From assembly GCF_047675955.1 (NCBI RefSeq), contig NC_132931.1:3224001-3288000 (forward strand): a DNA stretch of 64,000 bases. The letters are read 5' to 3'. Positions 35,054 to 45,542 of this stretch are shown here, piece after piece; the stretch's first letter is position 1, and each line of letters begins with the position of its first letter. Both the position numbers and the translations under genes were made by a program. A model generated the notes under the pieces. It had not been told where the DNA came from. It saw only the letters and a program-made list of their open reading frames with translations, and ran no database searches. This stretch comes from Chlorocebus sabaeus (taxonomy: Eukaryota > Chordata > Mammalia > Primates > Cercopithecidae).

Positions 35054-35661
35054 GTCAGGTGCAGTAGCTCTTGCTCATAATCCCACTGCTTTGGGATGAC
35101 AAGGGAAGAGGATTGCTTGACGCCAGGAGATCAAGACCAGCCTGGGCGACATAGCAAGATCCCTGACTTTACATTCTTTTAAAATTACAGCCAGGCACAG
35201 TGGCTCACATATGTAATCCCAGCACTTTGGAAGGCTGAGGCGGGCAGATCACTTGAGGTCAGGAGTTTGAGAGCAGTCTTCCCAACATGATAAAACTCTG
35301 TCTCTACTAAAAGTACAACAATTAGCTGGGTGTGGTGGTGGGCACTGGTAATCCCAGCTACTCAGGAGGCTGCAGTAGGAGAATCGCTTGAACCCAGAAG
35401 GTGGAGGTTGCAATGAGCTGAGGTAGTGCTATTGCACTCCAGCCTGGGAGACAGAGTGAGACTCTGTCTCAAGAAAAAATTAAAAAATTAGCTGTGCATG
35501 GTGGCACATGCCTGTGGTCCCAGCTCTGGAGGCTGAGGCAGGAGTATCGCTTGATCCCAGGAGTTGGAGGCCATGGTGAACTATGATCTCACCACTGCAC
35601 TTCAGCCTGGGCAACAGAGTGAGATCTTATCTCTAAAAATATAAATAATTAAGAAAAAGAA
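35054..35661 (+). mobile_element. AluJ, plus, split by a younger Alu
   Basis: Left arm 35054-35187 and right arm 35477-35661. Target duplication atcctggtgga at 35043-35053 and 35662-35672. Confidence 0.9.
35188..35476 (+). mobile_element. Alu, plus, inside the AluJ linker
   Basis: agccaggcacagtggctcac to gactctgtctcaagaaaaa. Inserted at the A-rich linker of the host Alu in the same orientation. Confidence 0.9.
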
Positions 35662-35672
35662 ATCCTGGTGGA

Positions 35673-36461
35673 AATTTTGTTGAATTTATATTCTTTGCAC
35701 CTTGAAACAGCCATTATTTTTTCTGTTTTCGGTGAACTTTCTGCAATGATTCCAGACTTTTACCCCTTTTGGGTAGCCTCCTATCCAAGGTCCAGCTCTC
35801 ACTCTTAACAAATGATTTTCTTTCCTCATTCACAAGGAAAATGTGAGTCAGACAACATGACTTTGCCCTTCCTACTGTTCAAGACCAAACCACTGTTCAC
35901 GTCCTGAGCCTACCCATGCCTCCTTCTTCAGGGTTTTTCTTTCTCAGTCAGCCCCCACCCCTTCCTGTCTGTCTTCAGACTTCCCCCTTCTCCCTGTTCC
36001 ATGCCTTCGGCTGTATGTACTGTGTTAAAACAGGGTTCTTCGTGTCCACACTGGGGCTGAAGACATTCTGACAACAGATGCTGTATTCAAAGAGATCTTG
36101 CAAAAATTTCAATAGACAGACAAGCAGATGAGCTGAGTACTTAGGACAAGTAAGTGGAGTCTGGAAAAAGAAGGCGTCAGGAGGGTTTCCCAGAAGCAAA
36201 CTGTACCCCAAGGGAGGGGCGAGAGTCCTACCATCTAATCCCAAGCCTAGTGGCCGTTGTCCCTGGAAGTGACACACATGGTCACTGGTGTGTGACTCAC
36301 ACTTATGAAAGGAAATGTGCCCTCTGGAGCACAGGGGAGCCCTGGTCAGGGAAGCTATCTTTCCACCTAAGAGGGACAAAGGTGTGCAAATCCCAGAAAC
36401 CAGATATGGAATCTGCAGAAGGTGTGGACTTGGAACCACTTTAAAAACGATGTCAGCCAGG
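35673..36461. other. Unique intronic stretch
   Basis: A 154-codon minus-strand frame (35975-36439), the sense strand of GALNT17, has no known domain and no splice context. I take it as chance. Confidence 0.45.
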
Positions 36462-36748
36462 TGCGGCGGCTCATGCCTGTCATCCCAGCACTTTGGGAGG
36501 CTGAGGCGGGCGTATCACAAGGTCAAGAGATCAAGACCATCCTGGCCAACATGATGAAACCCCGTCTCTATTAAAAATGCAAAAATTAGCTGGGCGTGGT
36601 GGTGCACGCCTGTAGTCCCAGCTCCTTGGGAAGCTGAGGCAGGAGAACGGATTGAACCCAGAAGACAGAGGTCAGTGAGCCAAGATCGCACCACTGCACT
36701 CCAGCCTGGGTGACAGGGAAAGACTGTCTCAAAAAAATAAAAATAAAA
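36462..36748 (+). mobile_element. AluY-like, plus
   Basis: gccaggtgcggcggctcatg; diagnostic cacaaggtcaagagatcaag. Tail (AAAAT)n. Confidence 0.92.
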
Positions 36749-36774
36749 GGGATGTCCACCAAGAAAAGCAATGG

Positions 36775-37135
36775 ATTTCTCATGCATGAATGAACCTCAT
36801 AAACTGTATGCTAATAAAAGACGCCAGAAACAAAAAGTCATACTCTGTAGGACTCCACTTATATGAAATGTTCATGATAGGCAAATCCATAGAGACAGAA
36901 ATTAGATTGGCAGCTGTCACAGTTAGGTGGGAGGGAGGAATAGGAAGTGACTGCTTAATGTGTACTGGGTCGCTATTTGGGGGAATAAGAAAACTCTAAA
37001 GTAGATCATGGAGATAGTTGCACAACATTAGGAATGTCCTTATTGCCACAGAATTTCACACTTTACAATGGATAAAATCGTAAAATTTATGTTACATATA
37101 TATTGCCACAATTAAAAACAACATCATAAACAAAA
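36775..37135 (+). mobile_element. Old L1M 3' UTR
   Basis: ccacttatatgaaatgttca, ggcaaatccatagagacaga, atagttgcacaacattagg, cacactttacaatggataa: same family as 13050-13310. Confidence 0.7.
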
Positions 37136-37156
37136 CCAAAAGGGATGCTTCTAGAC

Positions 37157-37549
37157 CAGCAGTCTCCAACCTTTTTGGCACCAGGGACTGGTTTATGGAA
37201 GACAGTTTTTCCAAGGACAGGGGTGGTGGGTGGGGATGGTTTCAGGATGAAACTGTTCTACCTCAAAAGATCAGGTATTAGATTATCTCATGAGGAACAT
37301 GTAACTTACATCCTTCACATGCGCAGTTCATAATAGGATTTGTGCTCCTATGAGAATTGAATACCACCGCTGATTTGATGAGAAGCCGAGCTCAGGAGGG
37401 AATGTGGGAGATGGGGAGAGGCTGTAAATACAGACGAAGCTTCGCTTGCTCGCTCGCCTGCCACTCACCTCCTGCTGGGAGGCTCAGTTCCTAACAGGCC
37501 ATGGACCAGGACCAGCACTGGTCCGCAACTCAGGGGTTGAGGACCACTG
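37157..37549 (-). mobile_element. MER1-type non-autonomous hAT-Charlie transposon
   Basis: cagcagtctccaacctt and ggaccactg are the terminal inverted repeats. Interior ctcctatgagaattgaatac, gctgtaaatacagacgaagc, cctaacaggccatgg. Flanks TTCTAGAC and CCCTAGAC fit the 8-bp hAT target duplication (nTCTAGAn preference). Confidence 0.9.
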
Positions 37550-37740
37550 CCCTAGACAGTGGCTTACCAGAGCATGGAGACTCCAGGAATAAGAGGACAT
37601 GGGGCAAACAAGAAGGCAAAAGTCGAGGGTGCCCTGGGAGAGGCCAGCTGAAGGGAGTCACTGACTGCATGGGGTCAAAAAAGCAACCTGGAGGTTCAGA
37701 TTGCCTACACCCCAATGTGGTGTGGACACTGAAAACAAAA

Positions 37741-37920
37741 AAAGGATATTGCCTAATCATATGGTACTAGCTTTATGACTATTAAAAGTAAACGAGGCCG
37801 GGTGTGGTGGCTCACACCTGTAATCCTAGCACTTTAGGGGGCCAAGGCGGGCAGATCATGAGTTCAGGAGATTGAGACCATCCTGGCTAACATGGTAACA
37901 CCTCGTCTCTACTAAAAATA

Positions 37921-37963
<43 letters not shown>

Positions 37964-38280
37964 CCGGGTGTGGTGGCATGCACATGTAGTCCCAGCTACT
38001 TGGGAGGCTGAGGCAAGAGAATGGCTTCAACCTGGGAGGTGGAGGTTGCAGTGAGCCGAGATCACGCCACTGCACTCCAGCCTGAGCGACAATGCAAGAC
38101 TCCATCTCAAAAAAAAAAAAAAAAAAAAAAATGGGTAAATGAAAAGCTATATATAAAGTCCTCAATATGCATTCAGTAAATGGTAAATCTAGTAATACTT
38201 TGTTTATTATCATTATTAATATGGATCAATGGTGTAACTTCCTATGAACAACAAGCTTGTCTTTCTAACTAGCCAATATC
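37741..38280 (+). repeat. Local direct repeat, copy 1 (pair with 49906-50098)
   Basis: gcctaatcatatggtactag, ctttatgact, then after an inserted Alu: tcaatatgcattcagtaaat, ggtaaatctagtaata, taacttcctatgaacaaca and ctttctaactagccaatatc. All recur in order near 50 kb. Confidence 0.85.
37797..38131 (+). mobile_element. Alu, plus, with a 40-A internal run
   Basis: ggccgggtgtggtggctcac to a 22-A tail. The mid-Alu linker is a pure A run at 37922-37962. Absent from the paralogous site near 49950, so inserted after that duplication. Confidence 0.93.
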
Positions 38281-38281
38281 T

Positions 38282-38568
38282 TTTTTTTTAAGACGGAGTC
38301 TGGAGTCTTGCTATGTCACCCAGGTTGGAGTACAGGTGGCATGATCTTGGCTCACTGCAACCTCTGCCTCCCAAGTTCAAGTGATTCTCCTGCCTCATCC
38401 TCTCGAGTAACTGGGATTACAGGAATGTGTCACCATGCTCAGCTAATTTTTGCATTTTTAGTAGAGACAGGGTTTATTCATGTTGGCTAGGCTGGTCTTG
38501 AACTCCTGATCTCAGGTGATCAGCCCACCTCGGCCTCCCAAAGTGTTGAGATTAAAAGTATGAGCCAC
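38282..38568 (-). mobile_element. Alu, minus, after the local repeat copy 1
   Basis: tttttttaagacggagtctg to gtatgagccaccgcc. Its left junction matches that of the Alu at 50101. Confidence 0.9.
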
Positions 38569-38569
38569 C

Positions 38570-38785
38570 GCCTCTTCTTCCTGCTTTTGCTGTGAGATGT
38601 GCCAGCTCCTGCTTCACACATTCTGCCATGAGTAAAAGCTCTATGAAGCCTCCTCAAAAGCCAAGCAGATGCCAGTGTCATGCTTGTACAACCTGCATAA
38701 CTGTGAGCCAATGAAACCTCTTTCCTTTATAAATTACTCAGCCTCAGGCATTTCTTTGTAGCAATGCAAGAACCACCTAACAGAA
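38570..38785 (+). mobile_element. MaLR LTR 3' part
   Basis: ttctgccatgagtaaaagct, gagccaatgaaacctctttc, ataaattactcagcctcagg, gcaagaaccacctaaca. The 5' half is missing before the Alu. Confidence 0.75.
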
Positions 38786-39025
38786 AATAAGTCACTCTTG
38801 GAGAACAATCAGAGCTTAAGATAGCAGATTTAGGGAGCTTCTCTACACAGACGCAAGAGCTGGGTCAGTGCTGCTTACACAGACGAAGCTCAGCAGATAG
38901 GCCTGTGTACACACAACAATACAACATGAGGGGAATCTCTACAGGCTGAATTCGAGTTCCAGGAAGTCTGGCCATGTTGCTCCTATGACTTTGAGTGACA
39001 CTTTCCCCAAATCCCCCAGCCCCAC

Positions 39026-39430
39026 TGACATGGTTTGGCTCTGTGCCCCCACCCAAATCTCATGTTGAATTGTAATCCTCAGTGCTGGAGGTGAGGCCTG
39101 GTGGGAGGTGATTGGATCATGAGGCTGGATCCTTCACGAATGGTTTAGCACCATCCCTTTGGTGCTGTTTTCATGATAGAGTTCCCACGAGATCTGGTTA
39201 TTTAACATTGTGTGGCACCTTCTCCCTCTCTCTTCTTCCTCCTGCTCTGGCCATGTAAGACGTGCCTGCTTCCCTTTCTGCCATGACTGTAAGATTCCTG
39301 AGGCCTCCCCAGAAGCAGAAGCCTCCATGCTTCCTGTACAGCCTGCTGAATCCTGAGCCAATTAAACCTCCTTTCTTTATAAATTACCCAGTCTCAGGTA
39401 TTTCTTTACAGCAGGGCAAGAACTAATACA
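39026..39430 (+). mobile_element. MaLR solo LTR (MST-like), complete
   Basis: TGACATGGTTTGGCTCTGTG to AGAACTAATACA. Perfect 5-bp target duplication CCCAC at 39021-39025 and 39431-39435. Contains gagccaattaaacctccttt. Confidence 0.92.
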
Positions 39431-39691
39431 CCCACCATGGCACCCAAAATACATATCACAGGTGCCCACTGCCAGTGCGAGATGCATAAATAAAAGCTAT
39501 CCTGGGAACAACACAGGTCTCCAAGTTGAGTGTAAAGGCAAGATCAAGTTCTGAGGGCTGGGTGGTCCAATGCAGTCTAGACACACGCGGTTGGGTCCTT
39601 GAAGTTTTGAAGAAGAGAGGTTTATTGTCAACATTTAGAAAGCAGGAGATTTCACAAAGGCTCTAGATTTATGGCTGCTCTTAAAATTCTG

Positions 39692-39984
39692 GGCCGAGTG
39701 CGGTGGCTCATGCCCATAATCCCAGCACTTTGGGAAGCCGAGACAGGCAGATCACAAGGTCAGGAGTTCGAGACCAGACTGGTCAACACGGTGGAACCCC
39801 GTCTCTACCAAAAATACAAAAAATTAGCCAGGCATGGTGGCGCGCGCCTTTAGTCCCAGCTACTCAGGAGGCTGAGGCAGAAGAATTGCTCAAACCCGGT
39901 AGGCAGAGGTTGCAGTGAGCCAAGATTGCGCTCCTGCACTCAGCCTGGGTGACAGGGCTAGACTTCGTTTCAAAAAAAAAAAAA
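39692..39984 (+). mobile_element. Alu, plus
   Basis: ggccgagtgcggtggctcat to an A17 tail. Target duplication aaaattctg at 39683-39691 and 39985-39993. Confidence 0.93.
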
Positions 39985-39993
39985 AAAATTCTG

Positions 39994-41295
39994 AAGGCCT
40001 AAACGCACTGGCCTTATGTACCCCCAGCACCATCAAGCAGAGCTGGGAACAGTTGCCTCCTTGGGTAGGACCTGTGTTCTTCAGTTCCCCAACCTCTTAC
40101 CCTTACAGTCAGCCTTTGCCCTTTTTCATGGCACTTACCCACTTGCCATACTGGAAACTCTGGTGTAGAAAAGAAGAGTGGAGGACAAAGAGAAAACTGA
40201 GAAAATAGCTATTTAGCAGGCAGGACAAAAAAGATATTAATATATACAGAAAGAAACAGGAAAAGAACTGAAACAGAAGGAATTACCAATTCCCTTAATG
40301 CAAATCTCCTATATTATGTTGCTTACTGGGAAGTCTCAGTATCTAAAGACTCGTCTAATCTAATACCATTTGGATGATGAAACGTTCTCCTTGGCCCATC
40401 TTTTACTGGAGTAAAATCGTAACTATTAAAATTTTGGCATCACAGCAAGAAAGAGAAACCGCCATGTCCTCATGTCTAAGAAAGCATATTGTATCCGCTT
40501 AATAATTTCAGAAGGACCATAAAAATTCATCCCTACAATTAAATTTCCCCATCAACTATTAACAAATTAAGCATCCCGTAAGTTAAGACACATTAAAAAG
40601 AGATCATTGGCATTTGATTCTATTTTGTACATCAGAGATGCATGTAATATTAATGACTCATGATCATGACTATTTTCTTGAGTCTTTTCAAAGTGCATAT
40701 TAATCATCTGTTAATGTTACCGTAACTCATGAAATACAAGCTAATTTTTTGCTTAGAGCCTTATACACTCAGAGACAGTCATTATAGATGTTTGCTGGGC
40801 ATCCGAAGGCACTGCACTGCAAGCACTTCTTTTTCTCTGTTGCTAACACTTACAGTCACACCCTCATACTGTTATCTGTCCTGGCTGGAGGCCAGTCTCC
40901 CGTGTGTCAGTGTGGAGACTTGGGAGAAAGTATCTTTTAGCCAACACATGAAAGTCACTGTCTGTGAGCCCATCCTTTGAGTTTCATCCCTTTGAGATCT
41001 GAAGGTCAACAGTCTTCAAGCACTCGCCATTAAAGCTCAAATATCCCTGAAGGCTTTGCTTTAGTTAACCTTACACTATTAATATTATTTGCAGATAGCC
41101 AAGAATATGGTCCTGAAACACTCCATGATGAACAGGTTGGGTGGGAGCTGAGCCACAAGACAGCTTGAGGAAGTTGTAGACCCAAAAGATTTACCTTCTC
41201 TGCTGTACAAATTTGCCCATGGCTGGTTCTACTCAAATGCAATTTTTCAGCTCTTGGTGTGAGCAGAAAAATAACAGAACTTTTCAAAAGCTTAC
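39994..41295. other. Repeat-poor intronic stretch, 1.3 kb
   Basis: No gene. No common repeat recognised. AT-rich part 40450-40720 with atgactcatgatcatgac. Confidence 0.45.
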
Positions 41296-41601
41296 TCTTT
41301 TTTTATTATTATTTGTGTCAGGGTCTCCTTCTATTGCCCAGACTGGAGTGCCGTGGTACGATCACAGCCCACTACAGCCTTGACCTCCTGGGCTCCAGCA
41401 GTCCTCCTTCCTCAGCCTTCTGAGTAGCTGGGATTACAAGAGCACACCACCACCTGGCTAATTTTTTAAAATTTTATTTCAATGGAGACACAGTCTGGCT
41501 ATGTTGCCCAGGCTGGTCTTAAACTCCTGAATTCAAGCAATCCTCCTGTCTTGGCCTCCCAAAGTGCTGAGATTACAGGTGTGGGTCACTGGGCCTGGCT
41601 A
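41296..41601 (-). mobile_element. AluJ-like, minus
   Basis: tttttttattattatttgtg to gtcactgggcctggcta. Flanks cttactctt and cctactctt are a probable target duplication. Confidence 0.9.
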
Positions 41602-41847
41602 AACTCCTACTCTTGTTAATCACAAATGTTTTAACTGAGAAAGAACTTCATGACTATCTGGAAAAAGTCTTCATCCTTACTCCATTATTCCATCTTGCTA
41701 TCTTAACACCAACAACCACACCCCTAAAACCGACCCCAGGTACATAGGCCTCTCCTGCCTCTCCTGACTTAAGACAGAATCATGATTTTAAGAGTCAGTT
41801 TGGTCCTCAAGAAGAACTCAGTCCTGAACTATAACTCGGGGAACTAT

Positions 41848-42294
41848 AACTCCAGAGATTAGGAACCTGTGAATGGTCCCTTATTTGGGAAAAGACTTTG
41901 CAGATGCCATTAAGTTAAGGATCTCAAGATGGGAGATAATCCTGGATTATTTGTATGGACCCAAAATAAAATCACAAGAGCCTTTGTAAGTGGGAGGGAA
42001 GGAAGCAAAGGAAGAACAGGTCACGTGATGAAGGACGTCGGCAAAAAAGGGAGATGCGACATAGCCATGAGCCAAGGGAGGAGGCAGCTTCTGGAAGTTG
42101 GAAAAGGCAAGGAGATAGATCTCCCCGAGAGCCCCCAGAAGGACCCAGCCCTCCTGACCCAACCCCTCCTTTATTTTAGTTCCATCGGCTCATTGCAAAC
42201 TTCCGACCTCAAGAACTGTAAGAGCATCAATCTGTGTGGTTTCAAGTCATTTTTTCATAGTAATTTGTTATAGCAGCAAGAGGAAACTAATACA
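41848..42294 (+). mobile_element. MaLR/MLT-like LTR
   Basis: gggagataatcctggattat, ctctgtgtgg-type end region with aagaactgtaagagcatcaa, gtaatttgttatagcagcaa and gaaactaatacag. Subfamily not assigned. Confidence 0.6.
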
Positions 42295-42327
42295 GCATTG
42301 AAATCAATATTCATTCAACCTCCTTGC

Positions 42328-42623
42328 TTTTTTTTTTTTTTCGAGACAGAATTTTGCTCTTGTTGCCCAGGCTGGAGTGCAATGGCATGATCTCAGTTCA
42401 CCGCAACCTCCACCTCCCAGGTTCAAGTGATTCTCCTGTCTCAACCTCCCAAGTAGCTGGGATAACAGGCACCTGCCACCATGCCCGTCTAATCTTTTTA
42501 TTTTTAGTAGAGAAGGGGTTTTGCCATGTTGGCCAGGCTGATCTTGAACTCCTGACCTCAGGTGATCCACCCACTTTGGCCTCCCACAGTGTGGGATTAC
42601 AGGGATGAGCCACCATGCCTGGC
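42328..42623 (-). mobile_element. Alu, minus
   Basis: 14-T run to ccaccatgcctggc. Target duplication tcaacctccttgc and tcaacctcctttc. Confidence 0.92.
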
Positions 42624-43181
42624 CTCAACCTCCTTTCTATTTGAGTTTTGCAATTATGCCTCAAGATATTGATCTCCATATCCCGAGAGGCAGCTTGGTG
42701 GGACCCGGGACAAGAGCTCTAAAGAGTTCCCCAACGTCCCTCCAGCTTCCCAGAATGCCACACCCCCTTGTCCTTTTCTATATGATCTTGTATCATGAAA
42801 AAGAGTGCAAACACAACAACAGCACAAGACTTCAAGAAGTATAAAATAGCCCCAGAAAAAATAACTTTCAAACTTCATCCTTAAAAGCTCCTGAACGCAG
42901 TTCCTCCTAAACGAGGAAGAATAAAGAAGTGTGAACATTACTATCAATTTGAAACTTCTCAGTATTGCCGTTGAAAAGCTGCACTTTATAAACTTTACAT
43001 AAAGGTGCAAAATGCAACATCCTCCCTCTGCAGGAAAGCTGTGATCCTGAGACAACCACGGCTCCTGGAGAGCTGTGTGCACACAGCTGCTTGAGCCCAA
43101 GGCAGGCTTTTCTGGCCTCTCTCAGTGGCTCCTTTTTACCCTTGAATTTGGGGGCTTGTTGGCCACCAGGGCTCACCAGCC
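42624..43181 (-). other. Intron immediately downstream of the second exon
   Basis: Non-repeat intronic flank. A 148-codon minus-strand frame (42654-43100) reads on the sense strand but has no family match or acceptor, so it is not called as an exon. Confidence 0.5.
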
Positions 43182-43187
43182 ACAGAC
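43182..43187 (-). other. Splice donor of the second exon
   Basis: The minus-strand sequence reads ATAAG/gtctgt, with the GT at 43187-43186. C at +3 and T at +4 depart from the GTRAGT consensus, so the site relies on the exonic AG and the G at +5. Confidence 0.82.
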
Positions 43188-43385
43188 CTTATGGGGAGAG
43201 AAGGGTCTCCGGCGTCCCACCAGTCTTTTGGGGGGCTGATGTACATGCACCACAGCTCCCAGCTGTACCCGTGGGCCGAGTTCTCGTACCGCTGCACCTC
43301 AAAGTTGTCCTGTTTGATGTTGTCAATGGAGGGGAGGATCACACGCTTCCGGTTTTCCTGGATGCGGGATAGAACCGGCTCAGCC
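43188..43385 (-). CDS. GALNT17: GALNT17 internal coding exon following the DxH exon
   Basis: This 198-nt exon encodes 65 full codons plus split codons at each end. It starts with one base that completes the Trp codon left open by the exon at 48269, then reads AEPVLSRIQENRKRVILPSI, includes IDNIKQDNFEVQRY and WELWCMYISPPKDWW, and ends DPSLPI plus two bases of an Arg codon. The segment is the middle of the GT-A catalytic fold, leading toward the GalNAc-T motif that follows in the next, unseen exon. NFEVQRYENSAHGYSWELWC separates GALNT17 from GALNT9 and GALNT18 as I recall them. The acceptor is tttctctatgtttcag with a good pyrimidine tract. The donor is AAG/gtctgt, weak at +3 and +4. Phases fit exactly with the upstream exon, and no frameshift or stop is present, so this is a live exon and not a pseudogene. 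Confidence 0.93.
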
Positions 43386-43408
43386 CTGAAACATAGAGAA
43401 ACAGACAT
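43386..43408 (-). other. Splice acceptor of the second exon
   Basis: The minus-strand sequence tgtctgtttctctatgtttcag ends with the AG at 43387-43386. It has a long pyrimidine-rich tract, as expected for a strong acceptor. Confidence 0.88.
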
Positions 43409-43881
43409 GAAATCTTTCTTCTCTCTCCTGAGGCACACCTCCCAAGACCACAGGGAATGAACAGCATTTAGCTAAAAGGCTGGACTTCGGGAAGGCTGGA
43501 ACTCAGATGGAAACTGAGGCTCCCAGGGACCTGCCCATGCTGGATCCTGCAGCTTCACACGTGGGCTGTAAAGTGTATGAAATCAGCTCACCCCTTCACC
43601 CTTGTTGGAATTACTACAGTGATGCCTGCTCCAGCCTGAAAAGCCTAGAGCAAGAGTTCAGAACATGGGGTCTCCTTTCCAAGAAAGTGCCAAGTCTCAC
43701 TTTCATATTGACAGTGGACTCCACGATTTACACTGCATGACAGTTTTATACAGTGTCGTCAGTTTACCCCTAGGGCACTGACTGCCACCTCTTGTTTTTC
43801 CTGCTGGCACTGAATTTCCTTTCCCAAAATAGGTCCCTTCTGTCTGGGATGGCCTGGTTTTAATACATATTTCACTAGCTT
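43409..43881 (-). other. Intron immediately upstream of the second exon
   Basis: Non-repeat intronic flank, no further exon recognised. Confidence 0.5.
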
Positions 43882-44047
43882 CTGTGTGTGTGTGTGCGCG
43901 CGTGCGTGATTATTTCAGTTGTTTTAATTAATTTTATGTGCGTGTGTGTGTGTGTGTGTGTGTTGGCATGATTATTTCCGTTGTTTTAATTGATGATTTA
44001 ATTGTTTGTGTGTGTGGGGGGGGGTGATTATTTCAGTTGTTTTAATT
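43882..44047 (+). repeat. GT-repeat block with a 23-bp core in three copies
   Basis: (GT)n runs alternate with TGATTATTTC(A/C)GTTGTTTTAATT at 43907-43929, 43969-43991 and 44025-44047 (spacing 62 and 56 bp). On the transcript this is CA repeat about 500 nt upstream of the exon. Confidence 0.92.
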
Positions 44048-44884
44048 GATGATTTGATTTCTTAGAAGAGATCTAATTGAATTGGTTAGCAATAGAAGAC
44101 TGCAAACTAATTAAAAGCAAAGGCAGGCAGAATCCTGGCTTCCTGCTCACTTCCCCAGCTCGAGGCTGCAGTGGGCATTCGTCAGTGATCTGGCTTCAGG
44201 TTCAAGGCGTAGCCCGCTGGCTCAGGAGACAGCAGATGGTCAGACACCTCCAACATCGTGCATCTCCAAGGCAGGCGCGGGAAGGGATCATTTCCCATAT
44301 TCGAGAAGGAGAAGATGGCTCTCCTAAGCCAGCGCATTAATCTCCCAGCTTAGAACAGAATGCAGGTTTTGGAACAGAGTCAAGCGAAAATCCCATTCCT
44401 CTGCATTATCGGGAAGAATAATGAGAACACACAGTCGACAACCCATCTCTTTTCATTTGCAGCTATTGAATTACCTGTTGGCTCATCTCATCTTTCTATT
44501 TAAAATGAGCAATAAAATATACCCTGGGCCATTACCTGCTTCCAATACTTCTGCACACACCATATAAGCTGAAGCCAAATGGCACTGATTTTCCAAGGCT
44601 TCCAGGCAGGCTTAGGAGCATGGTCCTGGCCAAGTCTCCGCTCATGAAATTCTCCCCTGGGAATGCCCTTTGCTATTGGCCGAAAGCCCAGCCATCTAAG
44701 AAGGCTTAGACCAAGTACCACCTCTTCCACCTCTCTCACCACCTGGTCCCAAGACCAAGCACCACCTCTCCCGTGGGAGTTCTTCCTCTCAACTCCTAGA
44801 TCAGTTTCCCCACCTTATTCAAGTCACAGTGACTGTGCAGCTGCCTTTACTAGTCATCGCTGTTCCTATGAGCTAATGACAGCT
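44048..44884. other. Unique intronic stretch
   Basis: No gene or common repeat. Minus-strand frames show no GALNT similarity. Confidence 0.5.
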
Positions 44885-45125
44885 GATCTTTATTGAGCAC
44901 TTACTAGTGTTAGGTGCCATTCTAAATATTTCACATGTGCTGACTAATGCAACCCCCAAGATAATCTTATGAGGTAGATATGATGATCAGCGTTATCCAA
45001 ATGAGGAAACTGAGGACCAGGGGGGTTAAAAGCAGCTTGCCCCAGGCTACACAGCCAACTGGTGGTAGAATCAGGTTTCTAACCTAGATGGTCTGGTTCA
45101 TGTCTTAATTCTGAAGCTCCACTAC
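44885..45125 (-). mobile_element. MIR, minus, nearly full length
   Basis: tttattgagcacttactagt, aatgaggaaactgaggacca, cccaggctacacagccaact: reverse complement of MIR. Confidence 0.85.
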
Positions 45126-45256
45126 CTCCTTGATGAAACATGATGAACCCCATACAAGCCCAGACCATGCATATAGAACATTCAGTTCAGCCCATCCACC
45201 AGCAGTAAGAGTCACTGAGTATGGAGGCAGAAGACCTTGGTTCCAGTGATATTTCT

Positions 45257-45528
45257 TTTTTTTTTTTTGGAGACGGAGTTTCACTCTTGTCTCCCAAGCT
45301 ACAGTGCAATGACGCGATCTCAGCTCACTGCAACTTCTGCCTCCCAGGTTCAAGCGATTCTCCTGCCTCAGCTCCTGAGTAGCTGGGATTACAGGCGCCT
45401 GTATCTGTATTTTTAGTAGAGACAGGGTTTCGCTACGTTAGCCAGGCTGGTTTCGAACTCTGACCTCAGGTGATCCACCCGCCTCAGCCTCCCAAAGTGC
45501 TGAGAGGTGTGAGCCACCGTGCCCGACC
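45257..45528 (-). mobile_element. Alu, minus, with small deletions
   Basis: Target duplication cca(g/a)tgatatttct at 45243-45256 and 45529-45542. Missing about 20 bp around gcgcctgtatctgtattttt. Confidence 0.93.
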
Positions 45529-45542
45529 CCAATGATATTTCT

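Larger units (their letters stand above)
1..43187 (-). other. GALNT17: GALNT17 intron (5' part of a longer intron)
   Basis: The next coding segment of the family (TPAMIGCS..., then the YGGEN motif) was looked for on the minus strand and not seen, so the intron is taken to run off the window at base 1. Most of it is interspersed repeats. Confidence 0.72.

Noticed and set aside
35975..36439. 154-codon frame on the sense strand of GALNT17
   Set aside because: No GALNT motif, no acceptor or donor, no recognisable domain. Probably chance.
42654..43100. 148-codon sense-strand frame next to the second exon
   Set aside because: Lies after the donor and begins with no acceptor. Sequence unlike the next GALNT segment (TPAMIGCS).
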